Shown: one piece after another, positions 8,117 through 16,192 of the stretch
Layout of the letters: every line of letters starts with the position of its first letter
Numbering within the stretch: position 1 is the first letter of the stretch
Source: Paeniglutamicibacter antarcticus
Lineage (GTDB): Bacteria; Actinomycetota; Actinomycetes; Actinomycetales; Micrococcaceae
Direction of reading: 5' to 3'
DNA length: 64,000 bases
Assembly: GCF_900010755.1 (NCBI RefSeq)
Contig: NZ_CZJT01000091.1
Coordinates: 112,173-176,172 of the forward strand
Translations under genes and position numbers: made by a program
The notes under the pieces: model-generated
Database searches by the model: none
Told to the model about the DNA's origin: nothing
Seen by the model: only the letters and a program-made list of their open reading frames with translations

Positions 8117-9625
8117 ATGGACCACTCGCCTTCACCCTCAGTGAACCCCTCAGGAGCACCAGCCGGAGGCCTCGCCAACGTCCCGGTCCGCTGGGGTGCT
8201 GTCGCTTCGATCGTCGGATTCCTGGCCCTGGTGGAGATCACCAGCGGCATCCTTCAGGGCTATTACACGCCGCTGATGACGGACATCGCAAGGCATCTGG
8301 GCATCCACGATGCCGATGTGAATTGGTTCGAGGCCGCCCAACTGATGGTCTCCGCGCTTGCGGTGCCGTTGCTGGCATCCCTTGGGGATATCTTCGGGCA
8401 CAAGCGCATGCTGCTGATCTCCGCGATCGTCACCGCGGCAGCCTCCTGGGCCGTGGTGTTTGCCGGTTCCTTCACCACCTTCCTGATCGCCTGGGCGTTC
8501 CAGGGGTTCTATGCCGTGTGGCTGCCGCTGGAAATTGCCATCATCTTCTCGCGCTCCCGCAAGCTCGGGGCGCCTGGGCCCATCACCCGTCGCGCAGCGG
8601 GCCTGTTGGTGGGTGCGCTCCAGCTCGGCGTGATCGGCGGTGCCCTGGCGGGAGGTGCGCTGATTGGGATCTTTGGCGGAAACCTGGCGCTGACGATGGT
8701 GATCCCGGCAGTCGCCACCACGTTATGCATCTTTGCCGTGGGCTTCGGGGTGCCCGATGACGGGGCGCGCAACGGTGCAAAAATCGACGGCGGAGGCTTT
8801 GGCTACCTCGCCGTCGGCCTGCTGCTGCTCACCAGCGGACTGAGTTTCCTGCGCATCAACGGGCCTTCAAGCCCGCTGGTCTGGGGTTGCCTGGTGCTCG
8901 GGTTGGCGGTGCTGTACGTGTTCTACCGCCACGAAAACAAGCAGGACGACCCGCTAATCGACTTCAAGGTGCTCTTCGCCCGCTCCATGTGGCCGCTGCA
9001 ACTCACCGCCGGGCTCTTTGGCGTCTCGGTGCTTGGCGCCCAGATCCCCATGAGCACCTTTGCCCGCACCGACCCCGCGGTCAACGGCTACGGGCTGGGC
9101 CTGAGTGCCTCCGGGGTCTCGATCATCATTGGCGCCTACGTGCTTTCGCTGCTCATCGGCGCGCTGCTCTTCCCGCTTGCTGCACGCCTCATGGGAACCC
9201 GGATGACACTGGTTGCTGCAAGCACCTTGGTGGGCATCGGCTACCTGATGTTCCTGCCGCTGCACGGATCGCTCGCCCAGGTCCTGGCCAACATGATTGT
9301 TGCCGGCCTGGGCTCCGGTGCGCTGGTGGCGGCGCTTCCGGCCGCCGCGGCCGCCGCCGCGCCGTTCCACCGCACCGGCATGGCCACCGGACTGACCAAC
9401 GCGGTCAAGACCATCGGCGGGTCCTTTGCCTCGGCGATCTTTGGACTGGCGCTGATCGGGCAGGTTGCCGGTGCTGCCACGGAGGGAGCCGGGGAGAACT
9501 TTGCTGCCCCGCTGGCCGGCTACATGATCGTCTGGGCCATCTGCGGCGGAACCGCCATCGTGTGTGCACTTGCCTTGTTGGCGGTCCCGCGCGGTGCGCT
9601 GGAGGATGCGCCCGTTCACGCATGA
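8117..9625 (+). CDS. MFS transporter, 14-helix drug-exporter type
   Basis: 502 aa from the ATG at 8117 with about 14 hydrophobic segments. It has the MFS motif A region LASLGDIFGHKRMLLI after helix 2, and a later half with a Gly/Ala-rich helix run. The size and helix count fit the DHA2 drug:proton antiporter group. It probably exports a toxic small molecule using the proton gradient. The gene is divergent from the monooxygenase-marR pair. An upstream in-frame start at 8069 is possible but adds residues with no family match. TATAGT at 8105-8110 lies so close to the ATG that the transcript may be leaderless. Confidence 0.88.
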   Translation: MDHSPSPSVNPSGAPAGGLANVPVRWGAVASIVGFLALVEITSGILQGYYTPLMTDIARHLGIHDADVNWFEAAQLMVSALAVPLLASLGDIFGHKRMLLISAIVTAAASWAVVFAGSFTTFLIAWAFQGFYAVWLPLEIAIIFSRSRKLGAPGPITRRAAGLLVGALQLGVIGGALAGGALIGIFGGNLALTMVIPAVATTLCIFAVGFGVPDDGARNGAKIDGGGFGYLAVGLLLLTSGLSFLRINGPSSPLVWGCLVLGLAVLYVFYRHENKQDDPLIDFKVLFARSMWPLQLTAGLFGVSVLGAQIPMSTFARTDPAVNGYGLGLSASGVSIIIGAYVLSLLIGALLFPLAARLMGTRMTLVAASTLVGIGYLMFLPLHGSLAQVLANMIVAGLGSGALVAALPAAAAAAAPFHRTGMATGLTNAVKTIGGSFASAIFGLALIGQVAGAATEGAGENFAAPLAGYMIVWAICGGTAIVCALALLAVPRGALEDAPVHA

Positions 9626-9934
9626 GTCCAACGTCCGGGTTTTGTGTCCATCCGTCGTGCCGGTGTCACGGGATCGCGGGGGTGCGCACTTGGCCTCGCG
9701 CATGCGGGCATGAGAACGCCCCGGAACCATGGCGAGTTCTCACGCCTGATTCCGGGGCGAATCCCGGGTGCTGCTGTGTTGTTGGCGGTTAGCCGATACG
9801 GCGCAAGGTTCCGCAGCCGTTCTTCTCAAATCCGGTGGCCCAGGACGGGATATCCACGAGTACGGAACCGGAGGTGAAATCATTGTCGATGATTTCGTCC
9901 AAGTCGCCGGTGATTCCGTCGAGGGTTGCCCGGG
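9626..9934. other. Intergenic region with a hairpin and a possible gene remnant
   Basis: CGCCCCGGAA at 9717-9726 pairs with TTCCGGGGCG at 9750-9759, a possible stop for the MFS gene. Between about 9789 and 9940 the minus strand reads like a plausible protein end (…GDLDEIIDNDFTSGSVLVDI…) in a different frame from the DUF222 gene. It has no start of its own, so I treat it as a possible remnant only. Confidence 0.35.
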
Positions 9935-11662
9935 TCAGAATAGCGGAGGCTGCTGACCCTGCCAATGGGTATTGCGGCGGGGGATCTGCGCAGGGTCTTC
10001 GTGCTGGGGCAGAATGACCCAGGGCACGCCGTTTTTCATGATGATCGTGAGATCCCCGTTGTCGGCGGCGCGGTGGTCGGAGGTGCAGAACATGCCGAGG
10101 TTCTGCACACTGGTGCCGCCGCCCTCGGACCACGGCTTGATGTGGTGGAATTCGCAGTGTTCGGGCGGAGTGGTGCACCCCGGCTTGAGGCAACCACGGT
10201 CGCGGGCGCGGATGGCCGCCTTCATGGACTCGGGTGGATATCGCCGGGCTCTGCCGTAGTCAAGGATCTGGCCGTCGCCGCCCAACACGATCGGGATGAA
10301 GTTGAATTCCGTGAGCCGCTGGCGTAGCCGGGAGACCGGGATTTCCAGTCCGTGTGCGCTCCATCCGGCGCCGCGGGCCAACCCAGCAAGGGTTTCGAGG
10401 TTGATGTAGACGAACAACGTCGAGGTGGGGAGCCCGGTGGCGCCCTTGCCGGGGGAGCGCGGTGTGCGCATCAAATTCAGCAATGTTTGCAGGTGCCGTT
10501 GTGCGGGAGTGGGATCCTCGAGGTCTCCGTCTGCGTCCGGATCAGGTTCCCCGAGATCGGAATCGTCCTCAAAGGTTTCGGCCCGGGACGGGCGGTCAAA
10601 CCAGTCCGGGCCGTCAGACGATGTGCCAAACAGGGGATCCTGATCGGTTGGATTGGTGGGTGTGGGGTCTTGGTCACCTGCGGTTTCGGAAGCTTCTGGA
10701 GCTTCGACGATGGGAGCGGGAACACCGGGGCGGAACGGGATGGTAGCAGCCTTGGCCATGGCGCGGCGGTTGCCGGCCAGCGTGCGGGCGTTGTCTGAGG
10801 CTGCAAAGTGCGAGAGAAAGATCTCGGCGTCTTCGTTGAGCATGCATGCGGTGAAGTAGGTGAGATGGCGGGTGCGCTTGCTGACGAGGATGCCCGTCTT
10901 GTTGCGCAGTTCCTGCTTGGTGGGCGGCGCGTCGTTGCGGCCAAGTTCATCGGATATCAGGTCAAGCAGCGACTTGGTGTTCTTGGGCTCGCCGGCGCCG
11001 ATGGATTCCGCGACACGGGATTCTGCACCCCGGGCAAACTCCGCGGCGTCGGGGCGGGCCTCGATGACAGGGCGCATTTCCTCAAGTTTCCGTGCCGCGG
11101 CGGCCACGGTGGACAGGTTGCCCTGCCCGGTGGCAAGCTGTTCGGCGAGCTTGGGATAGCGCGGGCCGCACGGGATCCCGAATTGGTCGGTGCCCGGCAG
11201 CAAGTCATCGGCGGCGTTGATGCGTCGCAGGACGGACCAATAGTCGATTCCGGTCATCGTGGCCAAACAGTCGGCAGGTGTCTTGAATTGCAGCCGGCCG
11301 GTGGGCACCGTGCGCGGATCCTCGGGAAGCAGTTGTTCCCCGGCCACAAAGGCGACGGGGTTATCGGCCACGGAACGCAGCACGGTGAGCGATTCGGCGG
11401 GGAGTTCATGGACCAGGGACTGCCGGGAGAGCTGCGCGAACTTCATCTTGGCGATGTCCAGGGCATGCTGGGCATGTTCGAGTGTCATGGCGGTGAGCAG
11501 CACGTGGACGGGGGAATTGCCGTGGGTTGCGAGTCTGGCGATCAGGGCGTCGAGCTGGTGGAAAGCCTCGAACAGCGCGCGCTGTTCATCGTCGGCGGTA
11601 GGAGAGTACCCCGGGGTGTTGCCGTGGCCGGCAAGGGTGGCGATGAAGGCATCGGACTGCAT
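9935..11662 (-). CDS. DUF222 and HNH endonuclease domain protein
   Basis: 575 aa. The N-terminal two thirds is a DUF222-type region, starting MQSDAFIATLAG. An acidic Pro/Asp-rich linker follows (DDSDLGEPDPDADGD). The C-terminal HNH module contains CLKPGCTTPPEHCEFHHIKPW and then N..MFC..DHRAAD, which gives the HNH His-His-Asn residues and CxxC-like zinc ligands. This family (REP13E12-like) occurs in many copies in Micrococcaceae and mycobacteria and is suspected to be mobile or selfish, but no function is proven. The start ATG at 11662 has no clear ribosome site. Confidence 0.88.
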   Translation of the reverse strand: MQSDAFIATLAGHGNTPGYSPTADDEQRALFEAFHQLDALIARLATHGNSPVHVLLTAMTLEHAQHALDIAKMKFAQLSRQSLVHELPAESLTVLRSVADNPVAFVAGEQLLPEDPRTVPTGRLQFKTPADCLATMTGIDYWSVLRRINAADDLLPGTDQFGIPCGPRYPKLAEQLATGQGNLSTVAAAARKLEEMRPVIEARPDAAEFARGAESRVAESIGAGEPKNTKSLLDLISDELGRNDAPPTKQELRNKTGILVSKRTRHLTYFTACMLNEDAEIFLSHFAASDNARTLAGNRRAMAKAATIPFRPGVPAPIVEAPEASETAGDQDPTPTNPTDQDPLFGTSSDGPDWFDRPSRAETFEDDSDLGEPDPDADGDLEDPTPAQRHLQTLLNLMRTPRSPGKGATGLPTSTLFVYINLETLAGLARGAGWSAHGLEIPVSRLRQRLTEFNFIPIVLGGDGQILDYGRARRYPPESMKAAIRARDRGCLKPGCTTPPEHCEFHHIKPWSEGGGTSVQNLGMFCTSDHRAADNGDLTIIMKNGVPWVILPQHEDPAQIPRRNTHWQGQQPPLF

Positions 11663-11763
11663 GGGACAAGTGTCCGCGACGGGGAGCGCCTCCCGGGGTG
11701 GGCTGGGTCAAATTGTGGAAAAGTGCTCACAGGCGACCGGTGACTGGCGAGGCGGAGGTGTGG

Positions 11764-12216
11764 TTAATCGTGGCGCATGTCTTTCCACCAGGTCAGCGGA
11801 TCGGCAACCTTGAAGCGGCGCCCGGTCATGGTGGTGGGGACGATGCGGACGAACTGGTCCTTGGGTCCCGATTCCCAGGGGAAGAGCCGCAGGTTGAATG
11901 AGTCGAGGGTTTCCTCGATGCCGGCGAAGAGTTCGGCCCGGCCCTGGACCATGACCGACCAGGCCATGCCGGTCTCCGGGTTCACGCCATCGGCCTGGAA
12001 CGCCACCTTAGGCTGGGCGCGCAGGGTCCGCAGCTTGGTGCCTTCTCCGGTGCGGAAGACGATGGAACCGTGGTCGACGGTGAAATTGATCGGGAAGACC
12101 TGCGGGGTGTCGTCCATGCTGACGGCCAGGTGCCCCACGGAAATCGAGCGCAGCAGGTCCAAGCACTGGTTGGTTTCGAGTATTTCGGTGCCCTGGTGGG
12201 CGTGCTTCTTATCCAT
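11764..12216 (-). CDS. Pyridoxamine 5'-phosphate oxidase-fold (PPOX) flavoprotein
   Basis: 150 aa. It matches the split-barrel flavin-binding fold of the PPOX/DUF2470-like superfamily: the start LDLLRSISVGHLAVS, then PINFTVDHGSIVFRTGEGTKL, then a W.V.V.GRAEL strand. Relatives bind FMN or F420 or act in nitroimidazole reduction and haem handling, so the exact reaction is open. The ATG at 12216 gives the conserved length. It stands alone. Confidence 0.82.
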   Translation of the reverse strand: MDKKHAHQGTEILETNQCLDLLRSISVGHLAVSMDDTPQVFPINFTVDHGSIVFRTGEGTKLRTLRAQPKVAFQADGVNPETGMAWSVMVQGRAELFAGIEETLDSFNLRLFPWESGPKDQFVRIVPTTMTGRRFKVADPLTWWKDMRHD

Positions 12217-12347
12217 GGCTTGAGCCTACGTCGAAGCGCGGTTCTGGGGTAGAGCAGGGATTGCCGGCAGCTGGGTGGACTCGCGAGCTGTCAGCTTTTT
12301 TGAAGTGGCTTTTGAAAAAGGCTTTGGAAGACACAGTGTCGGTGATT

Positions 12348-12375
12348 CGCGCGCGCACGCGCGTACGCGCGCGTG
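12348..12375. repeat. 28-bp alternating pyrimidine-purine tract (Z-DNA-prone)
   Basis: Every position alternates pyrimidine then purine, almost entirely CG steps with single CA, TA and TG steps. The right half is close to self-complementary around GTAC. Such tracts can adopt left-handed DNA under negative supercoiling. Confidence 0.8.
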
Positions 12376-12467
12376 AGGCTTCGCAGGGGAGTGGCCCAAC
12401 GGATTGTGGTCAAGTGCCGGCAGGTCAGTGGACGGTGCAGGCGTTTGGGATGGCTGGGGCAGGGGGC

Positions 12468-12513
12468 AAAAAGGGAGGCGGGCCTTGAACCAGTGGTTCA
12501 AGACCCGCCTCCC
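12468..12513 (-). terminator. Strong intrinsic terminator of the RND gene
   Basis: Read on the minus strand, a 20-bp stem (12473-12492 with 12494-12513, one mismatch, one-base apex) is followed directly by five T residues (12468-12472). It sits 44 bp after the RND stop codon. Confidence 0.9.
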
Positions 12514-12556
12514 GTTCGGTGCAGGACCCATGGGCCCTGACAGCCAGCACACCCGG

Positions 12557-15500
12557 TTAGGAGCCCTTGGGGTGGTGTTTGCCCTCTTCGACTTCCTTGC
12601 GTTCACGCCGGGTCAACGGGATGGACCCGGTGGCCGGGTTGATCAGCGTGCCCGGAGGGTAACTCCCGGTGGCGCTGACCGGCGGCGGAACCGCACCAGC
12701 ATCGTTGTTTTTGCCGGCACTGTTGGTTTTTCCGGTACCCGTGGACTGCGCCTTGCCCGTGGACTGCGCCTTGCCCGTGGACTGCGCCTTGCCCTTGGCA
12801 GGCTTCGGGACCACGGGTCCGGCTCCGGTGACAACCGTTGCCGCGGTGGCAGCCGCCATGGCCTGGATCAAATCCGAGGTCGAGGTGGTCGGGGCGGCCA
12901 GGTCGCCGCCGGCCGCAGCGGCACGCTTGGCTGCCCGGCGTGCGGCACCGCGTTCCTTGGCACCCTCCACCAGGTGGTAGAGCACCGGAACCAGGATCAG
13001 CGTCAGCGCGGTGGAGGACACCAGGCCGCCGATGACCACCACTGCCAGCGGCTTGGAAATGAACCCGCCGCCGCCGGTCAGGCCCATGGCCATCGGAATC
13101 AACGCGAAGATCGTTGCCGCGGCAGTCATCAAGATGGGGCGCAAACGTTGGCGTGCCCCGTGGTAGATGGCGTCCTGCAGGCTCATGGCCGGCCGGCCGG
13201 CGTACGGGTGCCGGTACTGGTTGATCAGGTCGATGAGCACGATGGCGTTGGTGACCACGATGCCCACCAGCATCAGCATGCCGATCAGCGACGGCAGGCC
13301 CAGCGGGACACCGGTGAGCAGCAGCAGGCCAATGGCGCCGGTGGCGGCAAACGGGATGGACACCAGCAGGATCAGCGGCTGCACCAGCGACTTGAACGTC
13401 GCCACCATGACCACGTAGACAATCGCGATGGCTGCCAGCAGTGCCAGGTACAGCTGGGAGAAGGACTGCGCCTGTTCGGTGGCGGCGCCGCCCAGTTCCG
13501 CGGTGGCGCCCGCCGGAAGTTCCAGCGCGTCAAGCCGCTTGGTGACCTCCGCGGAGACCTTGCCCAGGTCGTTCTCGCCCGGGGTGATGGAAACCGTGGC
13601 AATGCGGTCGCCGTTGGAGGAGGTGATGGTGGCGGGGGACTGGGTCTGTTGGACCTTTGCAACATCGGCGAGCCGCACCAGCCCGGTGGAGCTTGGCAGT
13701 TTGAGGTCGCGCAGCTGCTCAACGCTGGTCAGGTTGGTTCCCTCGCCGATGGACACCGGGTAGTCGGTGTAGTCCAGCCGGATAGTGCCGGCCGGAACCG
13801 GGGAGATGGTGCCGGCTGCAAGTGCGCCGATCTGTGCCTCGGAAAGCCCGGCCTTGGCGGCCTTCACGCGGTCGACCTCGATGGAAACCTGCGGGCGGGC
13901 CTCGGAGAGGTTGTCGCTCACGCCGGTGGCGCCGGGGATCCCGGCCATGGCCTTGGCGGTTGCGGTGGTTGCCTCGGAGAGGATCTGCGGGGTGGGGGCG
14001 CCAATCTGCACGGTGATCGCCGAAGATCCGCCCATGCCGCCCTCTGCACCGGAGACCGTGAGCGTCGAGTCCTTGGCCAACGGGTCAAGGGCGGCGCGGG
14101 CGTCGGCCATGATGGCTTCCTGGTCCGCCTTGGCGTCGGTCATTACAGTGAAGCTGGCGGTGTCCGAGCCGCCGGCCTGGAAGGAAGCGAATCCGCCCGA
14201 GGGCGTGCCGACGGTCATCTGCACATCCACCACGCCATCGACAGTGCGCAATGCCTCCTCGATGGGGGTTGCCGCCTTCAGCGTGGTGTCCAGCGAGGAA
14301 CCTGCCGGCAGTTTCTGCGAGACGGAGAAGGTGTTTTGCCCGGTGCCGCCCAACAGGTTGGTGGGCACCAGCGGGACCATCAACACGGTGCCGGCGAGGA
14401 TCGCCACGGAGGCTGCCAGCGTGATGACCGGGTGCTTCTGGGTGCCGCGCAGGATGGGGGAGTAGCCGCGCTGCAGCCACGAGTTCTTTTCCTTGGCCTC
14501 CGCCTTGGCGCGTGCCGCCGCCAGGTCCGCGGCGCCGGGCTGGGTGTGGCCCAGGAACCAGTAGGCAAGCACCGGGACGATGGTCAGCGAGACCAGCAGC
14601 GAGGCCAGCAGCGCGATGGTCACGGTGAGCGCGAACGGGCGGAAGAGCTCCCCGGCCATGCCGCCGACCAGCGCCACCGGCAGGAACACCGCAACGGTGG
14701 TCAGCGTCGCGGCGGTCACCGCGGTGGCAACCTCGCGCACCGCGGTGGTGATCGCGGTCTTCTTGTCCTCGCCGTAGGCCAGGTGGCGCTTGATGTTCTC
14801 GATCACCACGATCGAGTCATCGACCACGCGGCCAATGGAGATGGTCAGCGCGCCCAGGGTCAGCATGTTCAGCGAGTAGCCGCCCATGCGCAGCCCGATG
14901 AACGTGACCAGCAGGGACAGCGGGATGGAGATCGCGGTGACAAGCGTTGAGCGCACCGAGAGCAGGAAGACCAGGATCACGATGACAGCGAAGCCCAGGC
15001 CCAGCAGGCCCTCGACCGTGAGGTCGTGGATTGACTGTTCGATGAACGGCGCCTGGTCAAAGACGGTGGTGAACTTGGCGCCGGTACCCAGCTGGGTGGC
15101 AAGTTCGGGCACCATGGCGGTGACCGCGTGGGAGATGCCAACGGTGTCCCCGTCGGGCTTCTTGGTCACCGAGACCGCAAGGGTTTCTTGGCCGTTGGTG
15201 CGGGTGATGGAGGTGGCTGTGTCGTTTTTCAGCTCGACGCTGGCCAGCTCCGAGAGCTTGAGCACCCCGGTGGAGCCCTTGAGGGGCAGGGACTTGACCG
15301 TCTCCAGTGAATCGATCTGCGATCCGCTGGTCACCGGCAGGTCAAGCCCGCCGGTTTCCATGCGGCCCACCGGCATCAGGCCGGAGCCCTGTTCAAGGGT
15401 GGTCTTCAGGTCGTTGACGCTCAGCCCCTCGGCGGCAAGCTTGGTGGCATCGGGCAGCACGGCAATGTGCTGGGAGGTGCCGCCGGAGACATCGGCGGTG

Positions 15501-16012
15501 CGCACGCCCTCGATCTTCGAGAGCTTGGGCAGCACCAGGCGCTCAACATCCGCGCGCAGTGCGTTGAGGTTTTCGCCGCCGGAAACCGCCATGTAGACGA
15601 TGGGGAAATCGGAGATGGAACCGGCAAAGGCGGAGGGCTCGACGTCCGCCGGCAGCGTGGCCTTTGCGTTGGAGATGGCCTTGTCCACCTGCGCGCGGGC
15701 GCGGTCAAGGTCGGTGCCGTACACAAATGACAGTGACACGGTGGTGAAACCGGTCTGCGAGGTGGAGGAGGAGGATTCGAGTCCCTCGACAGCCTGCAAC
15801 GCTGACTCGAGCGGCTGGGCCACCTGCTTGTCGATCACCTCCGGTGAGGCGCCTGGCTGGGCTGCGACCACCGAGATCCGGGGGAACTCAAGGGAAGGAA
15901 TCAGTTCCTGTTTGAGTTGCCCCATCGTGATCACGCCGAACACCGCAACAAACACGGTGATCAAGGCGATCAGGGCACGGTTGCCCAATGAAAGTACGGC
16001 CAGGCGATGCAT
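12557..16012 (-). CDS. RND-superfamily efflux transporter (AcrB/MdtBC-like HAE family)
   Basis: 1151 aa. It has the AcrB layout: TM1 after MHRLAVLSLGNRAL, a first large periplasm-type loop (FPRISVVAAQPGASPEVID), a block of TM helices with GALTISIGRVVDDSIVVIENI carrying the Asp-Asp proton-relay pair, a second loop, and a second TM block with GIVVTNAIVLIDLINQ. In a Gram-positive host it must export across the single membrane, likely lipids or hydrophobic drugs. No membrane-fusion partner is encoded beside it. The C-terminal 130 residues form an Ala/Lys/Thr/Pro-rich cytosolic tail with a triple repeat GKAQST. It is transcribed alone and ends at a very strong terminator. Confidence 0.92.
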   Translation of the reverse strand: MHRLAVLSLGNRALIALITVFVAVFGVITMGQLKQELIPSLEFPRISVVAAQPGASPEVIDKQVAQPLESALQAVEGLESSSSTSQTGFTTVSLSFVYGTDLDRARAQVDKAISNAKATLPADVEPSAFAGSISDFPIVYMAVSGGENLNALRADVERLVLPKLSKIEGVRTADVSGGTSQHIAVLPDATKLAAEGLSVNDLKTTLEQGSGLMPVGRMETGGLDLPVTSGSQIDSLETVKSLPLKGSTGVLKLSELASVELKNDTATSITRTNGQETLAVSVTKKPDGDTVGISHAVTAMVPELATQLGTGAKFTTVFDQAPFIEQSIHDLTVEGLLGLGFAVIVILVFLLSVRSTLVTAISIPLSLLVTFIGLRMGGYSLNMLTLGALTISIGRVVDDSIVVIENIKRHLAYGEDKKTAITTAVREVATAVTAATLTTVAVFLPVALVGGMAGELFRPFALTVTIALLASLLVSLTIVPVLAYWFLGHTQPGAADLAAARAKAEAKEKNSWLQRGYSPILRGTQKHPVITLAASVAILAGTVLMVPLVPTNLLGGTGQNTFSVSQKLPAGSSLDTTLKAATPIEEALRTVDGVVDVQMTVGTPSGGFASFQAGGSDTASFTVMTDAKADQEAIMADARAALDPLAKDSTLTVSGAEGGMGGSSAITVQIGAPTPQILSEATTATAKAMAGIPGATGVSDNLSEARPQVSIEVDRVKAAKAGLSEAQIGALAAGTISPVPAGTIRLDYTDYPVSIGEGTNLTSVEQLRDLKLPSSTGLVRLADVAKVQQTQSPATITSSNGDRIATVSITPGENDLGKVSAEVTKRLDALELPAGATAELGGAATEQAQSFSQLYLALLAAIAIVYVVMVATFKSLVQPLILLVSIPFAATGAIGLLLLTGVPLGLPSLIGMLMLVGIVVTNAIVLIDLINQYRHPYAGRPAMSLQDAIYHGARQRLRPILMTAAATIFALIPMAMGLTGGGGFISKPLAVVVIGGLVSSTALTLILVPVLYHLVEGAKERGAARRAAKRAAAAGGDLAAPTTSTSDLIQAMAAATAATVVTGAGPVVPKPAKGKAQSTGKAQSTGKAQSTGTGKTNSAGKNNDAGAVPPPVSATGSYPPGTLINPATGSIPLTRRERKEVEEGKHHPKGS
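12741..12794. repeat. Three perfect 18-bp tandem repeats inside the RND gene tail
   Basis: GTGGACTGCGCCTTGCCC is repeated three times (12741, 12759, 12777). It encodes GKAQST x3 in the cytosolic tail. In-frame units of this kind change copy number easily by slippage. Confidence 0.95.
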
Positions 16013-16099
16013 CTGCCATCCTAGGGAGAGTGTGGTGTGTGGTTTTGCGCTGTTACCACTCTAGCCACCCGGACAGGAACAGGCATGAACCGTAAGGAC

Positions 16100-16176
16100 G
16101 ACGTTGGCCACACTGTGCTGCCCATTCGACGTTGGCCACACTGTGCTGCCCATTCGACGTTGGCCACACGGTGCCG
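16100..16176. repeat. 28-bp direct repeats, 2.6 copies, upstream of the RND gene
   Basis: A 28-bp unit starting GACGTTGGCCACACTGTG occurs at 16100-16127 and again, identical, at 16128-16155. A partial third copy runs from 16156 (diverging after GACGTTGGCCACAC). The array lies in the 180-bp gap between the multicopper oxidase gene and the RND gene, so it is in the RND promoter or leader region. Confidence 0.95.
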
Positions 16177-16192
16177 GGGCGCTGGCCCGGAC

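Larger units (their letters stand above)
12217..12556. other. Intergenic region with an alternating purine-pyrimidine tract
   Basis: 340 bp with no gene. It carries a 28-bp alternating C/G-rich tract at 12348-12375 and the terminator of the RND gene at 12468-12513; both are described separately. Confidence 0.6.

Noticed and set aside
12404..14950. Very long open frame on the plus strand opposite the RND gene
   Set aside because: It is antisense to a well-supported AcrB-type gene, is rich in Gly/Arg/Gln/His as expected of a shadow frame in GC-rich DNA, and has no domain or ribosome site.
16100..16176. Direct repeats taken as a CRISPR array
   Set aside because: Units are adjacent with no spacers and no cas genes are near; it is a simple tandem repeat.
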